Shown here piece by piece: positions 1 through 11,600 of a stretch of DNA of 64,000 bases. Under the pieces are notes generated by a model. It did not search any database, was not told the DNA's origin, and saw only the letters and a list, made by a program, of their open reading frames with translations. Positions within the stretch are counted from its first letter, which is position 1. Every line of letters starts with the position of its first letter. The DNA is from Nemopilema nomurai. Its lineage: Eukaryota > Cnidaria > Scyphozoa > Rhizostomeae > Rhizostomatidae. The position numbers and the translations under genes are program-made. The stretch lies in contig ML133429.1 in assembly GCA_003864495.1 (NCBI GenBank), positions 620,001 to 684,000 on the forward strand. Direction: 5' to 3'.

Positions 1-456
1 AAATGAATATTTCTAAGATCAGTTCCAAATAAACATCGTTTCTAGGTTGCAGTGAAATTCCATGGAACAGTTAAAACCTTCCTCTCACTTGAAAGTATTT
101 TTCGCCAACAATGCCCCTTCTTTCTGTATCAGAATCTGGCTGGTAACTTTTGGTTTCTGTTATTTGAATAGACTTTAAAGACCTCAATAAGGTGGCTTCT
201 ATAAGTTTTCGCAACTTATTCCGTTGTCCCTGCAGTTTTCCTCTATCCCCGAAATTTTGTGTTTTCCGATCTTTGTCATCAAATGCTTTTGTTTATCTAA
301 GACATCGTTACATTTTATATATTTGAGTCAAAATCGTTGGTCTGTTGTGAACCATTATTGACTAAGAGCAATTAACCAACGTAATTCTACTTCAAGTTAT
401 TTTGACTCTTTTTATAAAGCAATTCTCCCAGCTGTAGAGGTTTTTGTCTTTTGTAG

Positions 457-1122
457 GTAAAGCTAAGCCAGATCTTGAAATGGTATAAAGAAGATTTTGG
501 AAAAACAAAGCAGAATGTAAGTCTTTGTTTTAACTTATTATTTTAGAGTTTTATAGGTTTGCATTTTTATAGGATTTTATTTTTTCAATTCTAGTAATAG
601 AATTTCATAGTTTCGTGTGCTAAACCATTTATATTTTCGCACGTCCTTGTTTAGGATAACGGACAATTTAATTTTCTTGCGTTTTGCTATTTTTATTACA
701 CTTAACAGTAGCAATTTAGTAGAGGGTAGCATCAGAGTCCTCAACGCCACCCAAGGATGTTTAAGTAAACCACAATGCTATTTCATATATCTACTTTTTA
801 TTTCATCTCAATTTACTCTCTGAGACATTAGTTTTTGCATCTATTGACTGGTAGTAATATATTTTTCCTCCTTCATTCCGATTTAATGTCAATTTAGCTT
901 TGATGCTTGAATTCTACTATTCCAACTTGAGTCTACAATGTCTTTTAAGAGGAGGTTGAGACAAATTTAAGATTTTGATTAGAATTGTGCTTGGTGTAGA
1001 TTGTACAGTGGGTGATGGAGAACATGGGCGAGTGTGACAAAAAGAAGCAATTGGCAGAGCTTTTGGAGAGTAAAAATTTCAAGCTTAATTACTTTCCTTA
1101 TGATTGGGGATTGAATTCTTGA
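457..1122 (+). CDS. 3' end of a DUF547-domain protein gene (last two coding exons)
   Basis: Two exons, 457-516 and 1009-1122, are joined by a GT-AG intron in phase 0. The first follows a pyrimidine-rich acceptor ending TTTTGTAG and is closed by GTAAGT. It reads VKLSQILKWYKEDFGKTKQN. The second follows TGTACAG and begins WVMENMGECDKKK, ends LNYFPYDWGLNS and stops at TGA 1120-1122. The pairs ILKWYKEDFG and a terminal YDWGLN are the hallmarks I know from the C-terminal part of DUF547 (PF04784), a domain of unknown function found in plants, protists and invertebrate animals, where it can follow glutaredoxin or DEP domains. Only the last 57 residues are present; the rest lies left of the window. 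Bases 1-456 show no convincing further exon. No AATAAA is seen soon after the stop. The family call is strong; the molecular role is unknown. Confidence 0.85.
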
Positions 1123-2680
1123 GTCTCTGCAAAGACAGTCCTTGGCCTAAAGTCGTTTTAGAAAAGACACTTTATTTAATTGAGCACTGAAAATATTATT
1201 AGTTGCACAAACCATTTAATGCTCATTAGATTCTTGTAAAGATCAGTTAGTGATATATTATGATCTGCAGGAACTTCGAATAGGAACATTTTGATCCTTA
1301 TAATTTTTGGCAGTTTCTAGCGAAGTTGAAACTAGACTATTGAGCTCTTGAACTTATAAAATACTAGGGCATTTCGTTTACTGCGAGCAATTAAGCTATA
1401 ATATAAGAGTTATGACCAGTGATATGGAGTTTGTTTACCTTGATAGGGTGGCTCTTTTGCTCCATGTAAAAGGTACCGAAATGTAAATTTTCTTTTGTAA
1501 CTTAACCCCATCCAATCATTTTCCCGCCCATTTGAAGAAAATCAGTTTCCCCCGATAAGACCAGTATCAGTCTATATTTTATAGTGCATAATTTATGCAT
1601 CGACAATAGACATTGGCAGAGAGACCGCAGTACTTTCACCGGAACTGTTTAGCTATATTTGAAATGTTATAAACTATATTTGAACTATATTGGACACTGC
1701 ATTGAACTTCGTACAGAGCCTCGTTAATTACGCTGTAGCCAATCTTGCCGCTTCTCATGACCCCGAAATAGGGTTTAAAATGCAAAGGAGGCAATAACAC
1801 AGTACCATTTCACAACGCTGTAACATGCAAAGAAAGACCTTGTTATATAACATGCAACTATCTTAAATGTCATACAACTATGGTATTTTGACCTGTATCG
1901 CGTGAAACGTTTAGTGAGAAACTCACCAAGTGGAAGTAGTTTATGCTTCGTTTAGCAATTAAAAATACTTTGTTATTTATGTGCTGGAAAGTGTTTTCTT
2001 TGATGAATCCCTTTTTCTGCCAAACTAAGTAACTTTTGTTAAAAAGCAGCAAAATGATATTTAAAAATTACCACATGTTATCTTTTTGGATATTCAAATA
2101 TCAAACAAGCAATTTCTTGCATCCACTCAGAAGTGGTTCGATGGACCCTGTGGAGGATACTGCCTTTGTTTCGTTTCTATTTCCTTTTGCCATGACAACA
2201 AAATGAAAATGGCGACTGTCTTCAATCACCAAAGTTAACTTCTTGTTCGGCATACTTTGTGGGCAAACTTGTTCGCGTGTTCAAAGGAAAAGATACTTCC
2301 ACGAAACAATTCAGTGGATTATATGCTTCTTCGCTACTTGCAGTTTTTTGAAAACCACACGAGCTGTTCTTTGCCCCAAGCTGTTGAGATCGGTCAATTG
2401 TCATGAATTTTTTATGGCCTATTAATTCAGACTATCACCACAGACAATATGCGAAGGAAAGGCTTACGTGAAAGTCAAAGAATTCAACAAAAAAGCCTGT
2501 TATCAGTCGAAGGAAGAAGAAAGCATATTTTTATCATTTCCAAAGGGTCGCAGTGTAGAGAGATTTTGTATTGAAAGAACGAGGAAATAGCATGTTTTGA
2601 CGCGAGACCGCTTGCGTTTATTTCAAAGCGAACCTCTTGAATGAAAACAAGTCAAATCACTGTTACTGACTTCTTTCAAT
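1123..2680. other. Intergenic spacer between the DUF547 gene and the coiled-coil gene
   Basis: These 1.56 kb separate two genes in the same orientation. They contain the 3' untranslated region of the upstream gene (length unknown, no canonical AATAAA found) and, near the right end, the likely promoter of the downstream gene. Short open frames at 1870-2052 and 2222-2425 lie on both strands and show no protein character. Confidence 0.6.
2186..2216. promoter_or_regulatory. Possible promoter core: RFX X-box-like motif and YY1-like motif
   Basis: TTTGCCATGACAAC (2186-2199) matches the palindromic RFX X-box consensus GTTGCCATGGCAAC at 12 of 14 positions. Seven bases further on, AAAATGGCGAC (2206-2216) resembles the YY1 site AANATGGCGGC, which in animal promoters often sits at or just after the transcription start. 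Both lie about 470-495 bp upstream of the ATG of the 21-exon gene. X-boxes mark ciliary genes in animals. If transcription starts here the 5' untranslated region would be about 480 nt or contain an intron. Motif matches alone are weak evidence. Confidence 0.35.
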
Positions 2681-5600
2681 ATGGAGATAGACGAAGGTAA
2701 GGGGGATATCAATATTCTTTTTAAAATGCACTCCAAAACTATGTTTGTTGGTATTCATATTCAAATTTTGGTTTGGAAATTAATTTATTCAGTTAGATGA
2801 TAGAAAAATTCAGTTATTCAGTTGCCTACTAACTTTCAAATGTTTCATAAGTAAATAATATTTTGGAAACTCGCTTAAAACTTTCTTGCATTAGGAATGT
2901 TGAGAGTCTCTGTTTGAAATTTCTCTCGTAGCCCAAATAATTTTATCATTGCTTACCTCCCAGCCAGGTTCAAGAAAAAGTCAGTTATTTCAAAACTTTG
3001 TCTTTCGGGTAGAGATGGTTTTAATTAATTTTCTCTTTTTATGAAAATTTTAGCCAGCCCTCATCACCTGATTAAACAGTTGGGTTTCATCGCGATATTG
3101 TATCTATTTAGTTGCATCAATGTTCACAATTCTTAAGGTATGAGCATACAGTTTGATAGGCAAAATGTTCCTGTAAATTAGCAAAAATTAGCAAAATTAT
3201 CATATGTTTTTCTTAAACTGCTTATGTATTTGGTTGCACAGTATCGGAAATGAAATGGCCAGTTCCATATAGAATTCTGGAGAAGAGAAGAAGTTGTGAA
3301 CTCACGCAGAGAATTTCCCCATGCATTGAGAAGGCAGTGACTCACCTGTATGATCTGGAAGATAAATTGTCTATTGTCAGACAAAGAGAACTGCAAAAAC
3401 AGGACACTAAAAAGACACCAGAGGGTAAGCATCTTTTATGCACTTAAGGTGGCAATTAACTTGTATGTTGAAGCTTTTGCAAATTTCACCATGTTTTATG
3501 CAATTGGTTTTCAATTGTTTGGAATTTTGTTCAGGAAACCTATATAGCTAAATTCATCTGCCAATGCTGAATTTTTGCAAAAATGACATGGCTTAACTAC
3601 CTCTCTTTGATATAATTGAAATTATGTTTTTAAAGAATGAGCTAAGCAATTTTGGAATAACTTTTATAGCATGTTGCATTTAAACCCTTTGTCTACCCAT
3701 CTATCTGTTATAATTAAGATATGAAGTTATTATAAAAATGTGATAATAACCAATTTATGATAAGCTAACCTAGTTAGTTCTTAAAGGCTTTTGTACACAG
3801 TTCTTTTCTTTCTAGCCCAACAGTCCAATTGGCTGGTAACCCAAGACCATTTTGACAAAAAAGAGCATCATGTTTTATCAGCCAGTGGTGCAAAGCTTGA
3901 GGTATATTCATAATCTATTGAGATTTGTGTTAATGGACACTGCAATAAATGATAGCTGAAACCAGTGGAAATAGCTACTGTTGTGCTAAATGACAGAGTC
4001 CTTTTAACCTAAAGAGCATGTAAGGGGCATGTAATATTAACTACATTAATTATTTATTAAATGTTTTTCACCAAAATGTCAGCAGGTTTTATTCAATAAT
4101 GATAAGTCATTATAAGTATAGGGATGATTGATTTTTATGATAGGATGTGTCTGTACCGCTTTTTTCTCAATATTGTTCTTATATGAATGTATTCCAAAGT
4201 TTTATGTTCTTCTCCTTTTCTCTTATTTGCAGCACTTTAATTGCTAAAACACTATTTAATGTTTAGAATTAATAAGCATACTAGGCTTGATTCCTGTCTT
4301 TAAATTTTTCACAGAAGGAACATACATGTTTTGACTAAGTTTTTACTTCAATCATAACACATCTAGAGAGTACCAAGATCTCATTTTTCGTTTCTTTCTC
4401 CTTTATATAGATTACTGGGTCTGGTTTTCATAAAATACCAATCGAGTCTGATGTTGAGAAGAGCAGCTTTGACCTAGCTGACCTTGGTGAGCGTGTTGTC
4501 AAGGAAACACTGCTCCTTCTAGGCCGACTTGAAACTGACAGAGTTAATGCTTCACAGTCATTGGTCAATGAGAAGCACAGGGTGCTGATGTTGAAGGCAA
4601 AAATTGATGAATACGCTCATCGAAGAATGCATTTCTTGCCAATTGCTGTCCAAAAAGGTTGTTTAAAATTGCTATCCCGTAATGCAATTTGATAAAGGTT
4701 AAAGGTTAAAAGTCGAACCTATTCTTTTCTAATGGTACTATTTGCTAAAGGTTAGAGGTCACCTTTCAATATAAATTTTGTTTGTCAGAGGTTGATTTTC
4801 TACAAGGAAAGAATGAATTTTCCACGAGGTAATTTATTAATTGGTAGAAGTTCACAAGGTTAAAGGTCAAAGGAAAGAAGCTACTTCTCTACGATATTGT
4901 TAAAGAGAAAGAATGATTACAGAGCTATGGATTACAAAGAATAATCTTTTTTCTAAATTGATTGTGTTATCTTTTGATAACGTCATGCATTGCGATCATC
5001 AATATCCCTAGGTTTTACATGAAAAAGACAAACAGAAAAAGAAAAGCGTCCTTCAGCTGCCCGTTGTATGCATTCAGCATAAAACCCACAGATGCAACTT
5101 AGAACTGTTCCTTGTAATCTACCACAAGCCAAGGATGCTTCCTCTCAAGTGACATAGTATAACACGTGGTCATGATTCGACCATAAAGGACACTAGGCTA
5201 TGCTGATTATTTTCATAGCTCAAGAATTTCAGGCCTGGCTCCCCTTTTCAAGTACTCTTTCCAAAACCATCACCCATTCTTTTTTAAAGACCGGCTGCAG
5301 GAGGTCGTTGATTGAGCCTTCATTCCGTCGTTAGGTTTGCTTCTAACAACTTGCCTTGTATAGGCCTTCTTCGTTAATAGCAATACATTGTCTTTGCCAA
5401 TGAGCGTCGGTTCGCTTTGTTTCAGAACACGAGTTGTGTGCTTTCAACATCCAAGAGTTGAAGTGGCATTTTGCTTTCAAAGGACGAGCTCGTGATCGAG
5501 TTTCGGAGAAGCTCCGTGTTGCAGGTATTGTCTCTCCTCTTTTTCTAAAGAAAGACACGAAAGAATGAAAAAGGAAGTAATGAATGAAGAGAGAAATAAA

Positions 5601-8600
5601 GAAAAATAGAAAGGAAAGATGGAAGGAAGGAATTTCTTTTTTTCTTCTTCCTTCTTTACTTGCTTCCATTTTCCTTTCCGCTTATCTTTTTTTTCCCTTC
5701 CATTTCTTACTCTATTAATTCTTTCTTTCCTTCATTCCTTTCTCCTTTTTTCCTCCATTACTCTCTTCATTCCTTTTCTTATTCAATATTCCATATCTCC
5801 TTCCATTCCTTCCTTCCATTCCTTCCATCTTTCCTTTCTTTTTACTTTATTTCTTTCTTCATTCATTACTTCCCTTTTCTCATCATTTATTTATTCCTTC
5901 TTCCATCTCCTCTCTTTTACTCTTACTAAAGGCAAAAACTGTCATCTTGTTTCAATTACCTCTAGACAAAATCAACAAGGCTTTGAAGGAAGAGATTGAC
6001 TATATAAATCAAAGAAGGTAAACTGCATTATGATACACTTCTTTTAATCTTCTTCCCGGAATCGTCAAGAAAACGCTCGATGATCTCCACAAACAGTGGG
6101 TAGCCTCAAGCAGACTATATGCCGTGCTCAGAGAGGTACAAGGGTACAGGGGATAAACCCAAGCACGTATACTGTGCTTTGTAACATAGACAGATATGTT
6201 CACATTAGTAATTGTGAGAAATTGTTCGACCTTTGCAAAACCTGGCCTTCTGGAGAGTCACACCTCTCCATCGACCGTATGAATATCTTGCTATTAGGTC
6301 ACATCTTTAATTGCCAAATAACCAAGCCACCAGGCTATGGGTATTCATTCAAGTAGCCTCCCTCACTGAGTTTATAAATGCTTGATTAAGGCTATGTCAT
6401 TCACCGATAGCAACATTCACTTTGGATACTACAAGCTTATCAATCGTTAGATAGTCTCTTTGAGTGAAGCATGCTTTTTTAATAGCCCGTGGGTGAAGGA
6501 GAAAGTAGACGAAGAGCGAAACCAGATGGTCGAGATACAAGCGCAGCAAGACAGCACTGATACGGAGCTAGCGGGCGCGCTGGCCATGCTGCGGGCGATG
6601 GAAGATAGGTACGAGAAGGCCGATAGCAATGCGGAGAACAGACGCGCGGAACTTGACGCAGAAGTAGATGAAGTCCGGCAACAGCTCACTGCGATAAAGT
6701 AAGTCTGAGCTAATTTTGCCTTCTTTAGGACGATGACACCATTTTGACAATGACACTATGTGGACAATGACACTGTGTGGACAATAACACTAGGTAATTA
6801 ATGAAACTATCTGGACAATGACACTGTGTGGTTAATGACACTATTTTGAAAATGACACTATTTTGAAAATGACACTATGTGGACAATGACACTAGGTAGT
6901 TAATGAAACTATGTGGACAATGACACTATTTTGACAATGACACTATTTTGACAATGATACCATGTGGACAATGACACTATTTTGTTAAAGACACTATTTT
7001 GAAAATGACACTATGTGGACAATGACACGATTTTGACAATGACACTATTTTGAAAATGACACCATGTGGACAATGACACGATTTTGACAATGACACGATT
7101 TTGACAATGACACGATTTTGACAATGACATGATTTTGACAATGACACTATTTTGACAATGACACGATTTTGACAATGACACTGTTTTGACAATGACACGA
7201 TTTCGCCAATGACACGATTTTGACAATGACACGATTTTGACAATGACACTATTTTGACAATGACACTATGTGGACAATGACACTATTGGAGAGTAAAACT
7301 ATGTGAACAATGACAATGCAATCTGTTCTTAACTTTTAGTGTTTCCTCCTATTAAGGCAACCAAATTAACAACAAGCTACTTTTAGTGATCATTCCTGTC
7401 CGTACTTTTGCCACCATTTATAAATCTTGAAAAATTCATTTCCAAACCATATTATAGCACAAATATTATTTCACATTCTTAACATACAAAGTTTTATTTT
7501 AGTGATGAGCTGTCAAGGTACAAGATGCATTTTACTTCATTCGTTCACTCACTCCATGACTCAAGGCAAAGGTTAAACGAAATGGCCGATGAATCGGAAG
7601 TTCTAGGTAAAATCACCAATCTAATACGCATAATTTTCTTGACATCGTTTAGATTGGGCCTGTTATACCGTTTGAACTATTACTTATAAATATAATTTTG
7701 GGTTGCTGGTGTCATTAACAATGGTTGTGCTGAATGCACTAGTTGTCTACCCTCATTTCTTGTCTTTGAGTATCTTATTGAGTGCTGGCGTTATCTTTTC
7801 TTAAACGACTTTTTCTCTTGCCATAGATGCAAGACTTGAAAATGCCAAGCGTGCAGAGAAAGTACAGGAATCGAAGGTATTTACCATAGCTTTTCTATCA
7901 ATCTTTTGATCCAGCCTTTCACACTTCCACTGTGTTTTGCCTAGTTACCTGCGTTTTACTGTCAGTTCAAGGCCGTTCACTGTTAGAAATACACCCCAGA
8001 GTTCTAGCCATCGCCAATAAGTCTTGGTGGGACAGCATCAGCTTTTTGCCTCGGTTTGCTGTCAAATAAAATTCTTCGATGAATTCTTCGATTTGTCTTG
8101 TTATTGAAGTGGCATCATCATTTTGCTTGTTTCTGCAAATTCTTTTGTAATCCTGAACTCCTTTGGTCATAATAGATCGCAGGATTGTCATGGTCATTTC
8201 ATGATGCAGGATTATTTCCATGCTCTCTTAGACTTGGTTTTGCAACCATTGTAGTTGCATGTATATAGTTTCATTGATTGTACGTTGTTTAGCACGTTGT
8301 AATGTAAGCATTTACTTTTGAAATCATATTGAATTTTGTTTTCGGAATTCTAGTCTTTTAATTTAACGCTGTGAAATATGTAATAATTTTTTAATCGTGG
8401 ATAATATGTAATAATTTTTGTTCTTCAAGGTGGAGCATTTGAAAGGGAAAATAAGAGAACAGGAAAGCGAGAAATTGAAGTTGATGGAAGAGAATACCAA
8501 ATTGAAAGTAGAGAAGGATGAACAGGTACCTAGCAATATTCAAAGTTTATCTTTGGATGACACATGGCTTGTCCCAGGCCTGACCTTTTACGGTCACAGA

Positions 8601-11600
8601 CAGTCCTAAATTTTGCTTTCAAGTCCTTACTTGCTAATTCGGCTTGTTAACTTCTCTTTTTGGGCCTGGAGAAGTTAATTACAGTTTAATATAAGTCTCT
8701 GATTAATCGAAAGCACTTCGAAAGCTATAAATGTTTTTTTGATAGATGCAACAGAGCTCATATTTTGATAATGATAACTGAGGCTCATAAAGACAATCTT
8801 TAATTCCAAAATCAGTCCTATTTCTTCCTTTTGGATAAGATCTGACCCTTCATAATTCAACTACATCTATATGTTTCCTAGATCTATAATCTGCATCATT
8901 TAGCTGGTTATGACTCACAGTGTTACTCTGTACAATAGCGTTTCTCCTTTCCCATGCATTTACTTCTGGCCAATGTAAACACCAAAGCGTTTCTTTATCC
9001 TTGAGAGATCTATAAGTTGGTTGCAGATGATTTGACTGAATCTGTTAATTTAATGAAATTTGATTTTGATAAGAGCCGGATGGGCTCAAGAATTTCATTA
9101 GTGGTAAAATTCTTTTATTACCATATTGCTAATGAAATCATTAGCTTAAGTTTTGCGGTCCTTCACACTTGAGATCATTTCATATCTTCATAATTTCATG
9201 AATTGTTTTTGTTTCCTACCAAACCAAGCCTACATTATGAAGGAGCATTTCTGAGATTCTATGCTGCTTAACTTAGTGTGTGATTTCAGCGTTACTAAGT
9301 GACTATCCAGTGCTAATGACTGCTGTGTGAGAATAATTATGGTAGAAAGAAACCTGTCGAGAGAAAATGCAAACCCTCGAAATTATATAGTCCCTTATTT
9401 TCCTTTGAACGAAGGGTGATAAAGCATGGAAATGTGTATAATGCAATGACAAGTTTGAAGAGAAGTTGAAAATGTAAAAAAGATTGGGTTTATTTATTGA
9501 GAAAGATTACATTGAGATTTTTATTTATATCTTTTTGCCTTGTAGAAAACAGAGCTCGAATCCCAAAATGCTAAGCTGGAGCTGGATATTAAGAAACAGA
9601 CTCAAAAGTTGCGAGAGCTGATTGCCACGAATCGTGCAATGGAGAGAGAAATACGGAATATCAGAAAGTTGATCAATGAATCGTATGTTATTAATTCTTT
9701 CTTTATTTTCTAAGGATGTTGAATCTACAATCTCGTAACAGAGGCAGTTAAAGGGATGATGATGGTGTCAAATGTTGGGAATGTCAGTGTTAATCAGAAT
9801 GCAACGCTGTTTTCATTACAGATTTTAGGTCTATAGTTATTGATGTGACTAGGGGGAAGAGAAGTGAGGGTAAGAGATGAGGAGAGGAGAGAGGTGGGAA
9901 GTAGAGGATGGAGAAGAGAGAGAAGGGAAAGGATATTGAAGAAACGAAGGCATTTTCCCTATTTTGCTAATTAAAGCTAAAAGTTAAATAAAACGGTTCA
10001 TGTCTATGCGCAAGGTGCCCATTAGAGCATTGAAAGGAAGATTTTCTATGCTTAAAATATACTTCAAAGTGAGAAATTAAAAATACTTAGCTTTATTTTC
10101 TATAAAGGCTTTGACTAAGGAACTGAACCTTAAAAAAAGGCCAAGATTTTTGAAGTGACGTCTACATAATAGTTTCTGTTAAGGAATTTTGGCAGTGATT
10201 GTAGGTCGCAAGAGGACGGTGGAGGATTAAGGTTAAGCTTCTGTTTTGATGAGTTTTAAGTCGGTTGCAGAGAAAACACGAAGACCATTAGCATTCGATA
10301 TTTTTTGTTTTCAAAACATTATGTCCCTGTTTGCAAATTCACTGTATCATGTGACACAGTTTGGGAGATTATGCACTACCACTGTATTATCATTATTAGC
10401 GATTGGTGGTTACAGGTCTGAACAACTTCAAAAAACTTGAACACTAGAGTTAGGGCCTACCTTATGCGTCTACTTAGTCTTCCAACAGTGACGTAGACGA
10501 GCAGGCTTTGAACACGATTCGAGGGGGGATTGAGACCTTCAGTTGCAGGACTTAAGATGGAAACGTCTCCTCAGCCTTTGTAGAGTCGATATCAAGCATG
10601 GAAATATTTTATTTGAGAATCAGAATTGCATATTTCATTGCTCTATTTTAATGAACCATTTTGATACCCAATTGTGAAGAAGTTTGTTGCTTTTGATAAT
10701 AAAAAGCAATTATTGAGAAATTCCGTTTTACACTTCAGTTTTTTCATCAGTTTTGTTACGATTTTCCATGATTTAGATTTTCTGCCAACGTATTTTCCTT
10801 GCTCATAGAATTGAGAGAAGAATATTACTGAATAACTTTTAGAAATTTATGTTAGAGAAAATTGGCGACAAACAGCGTGTTTTGAGTCAGCAGACGTTTT
10901 GTCAAACAGAGCATCAATGTGTCAATGTTACTAAATCAGTTCGTGCCGATAACAAATTTTTGGTTTACTGTCCACTCTCACCTATAAAGGTTCCAAGAGA
11001 TAAGAGACAAATGTTTGGTCATCGTAGAGAAAATTCCCAATCATGTGCTCAGGATAGAAGATGCAGTGTTAATTAGATATCTTCGTTAATTCTCTGATTT
11101 TAGATGTTTCAGGATATTTCTAGTACTCCCCTCTTCAGAGACTCGATGAAAATATGTGACTTTCAAGCGTCCTTTAATGTTGATTTCTTTCTTCCAGGCT
11201 CAAGGAGAAAGAAGAAGGTGAAAAAGTAGCCAAGAGGGCAATCATGGAGATGAGTAAAATAGGCAGCGAGGCGGAGGTTCGTGATCTGCTTGAATAACTT
11301 AGTTCAAGTTTCTTTCTGTTTGCTTGTCTTCCTTGAGGCCTTCTCTTCCAAGCCACTTGGCAAGGGTGTGTTATTGAATGATTCTATCGGCATCCTTTGG
11401 TTTTAAGCTACTTGAAGATAAAGGGAATGTTAATTGAGTTGAGATGTTTGGTTACATCAACTGAGGCCCTTCATCTGAATTGCCTTATTTCTTAAGAGAT
11501 GCACTTAAGCTTTTATAAGTTGTTTTAGTTTAGAGACGAATTGCAGTCGGTGCTAGATTTTAACACAAAGATGCATTAACAGCTACTTCATGGCTGATGT

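Noticed and set aside
5619..5999. 126-codon and 89-codon Phe/Ser/Leu-rich frames
   Set aside because: They come from the pyrimidine-rich tract of intron 5 and run into a real exon in a different frame.
6977..7249. Two minus-strand open frames rich in Ser, Lys, Cys and His with a 17-residue period
   Set aside because: They are translations of the 17-bp minisatellite; the period in residues equals the period in bases because 17 is not divisible by 3.
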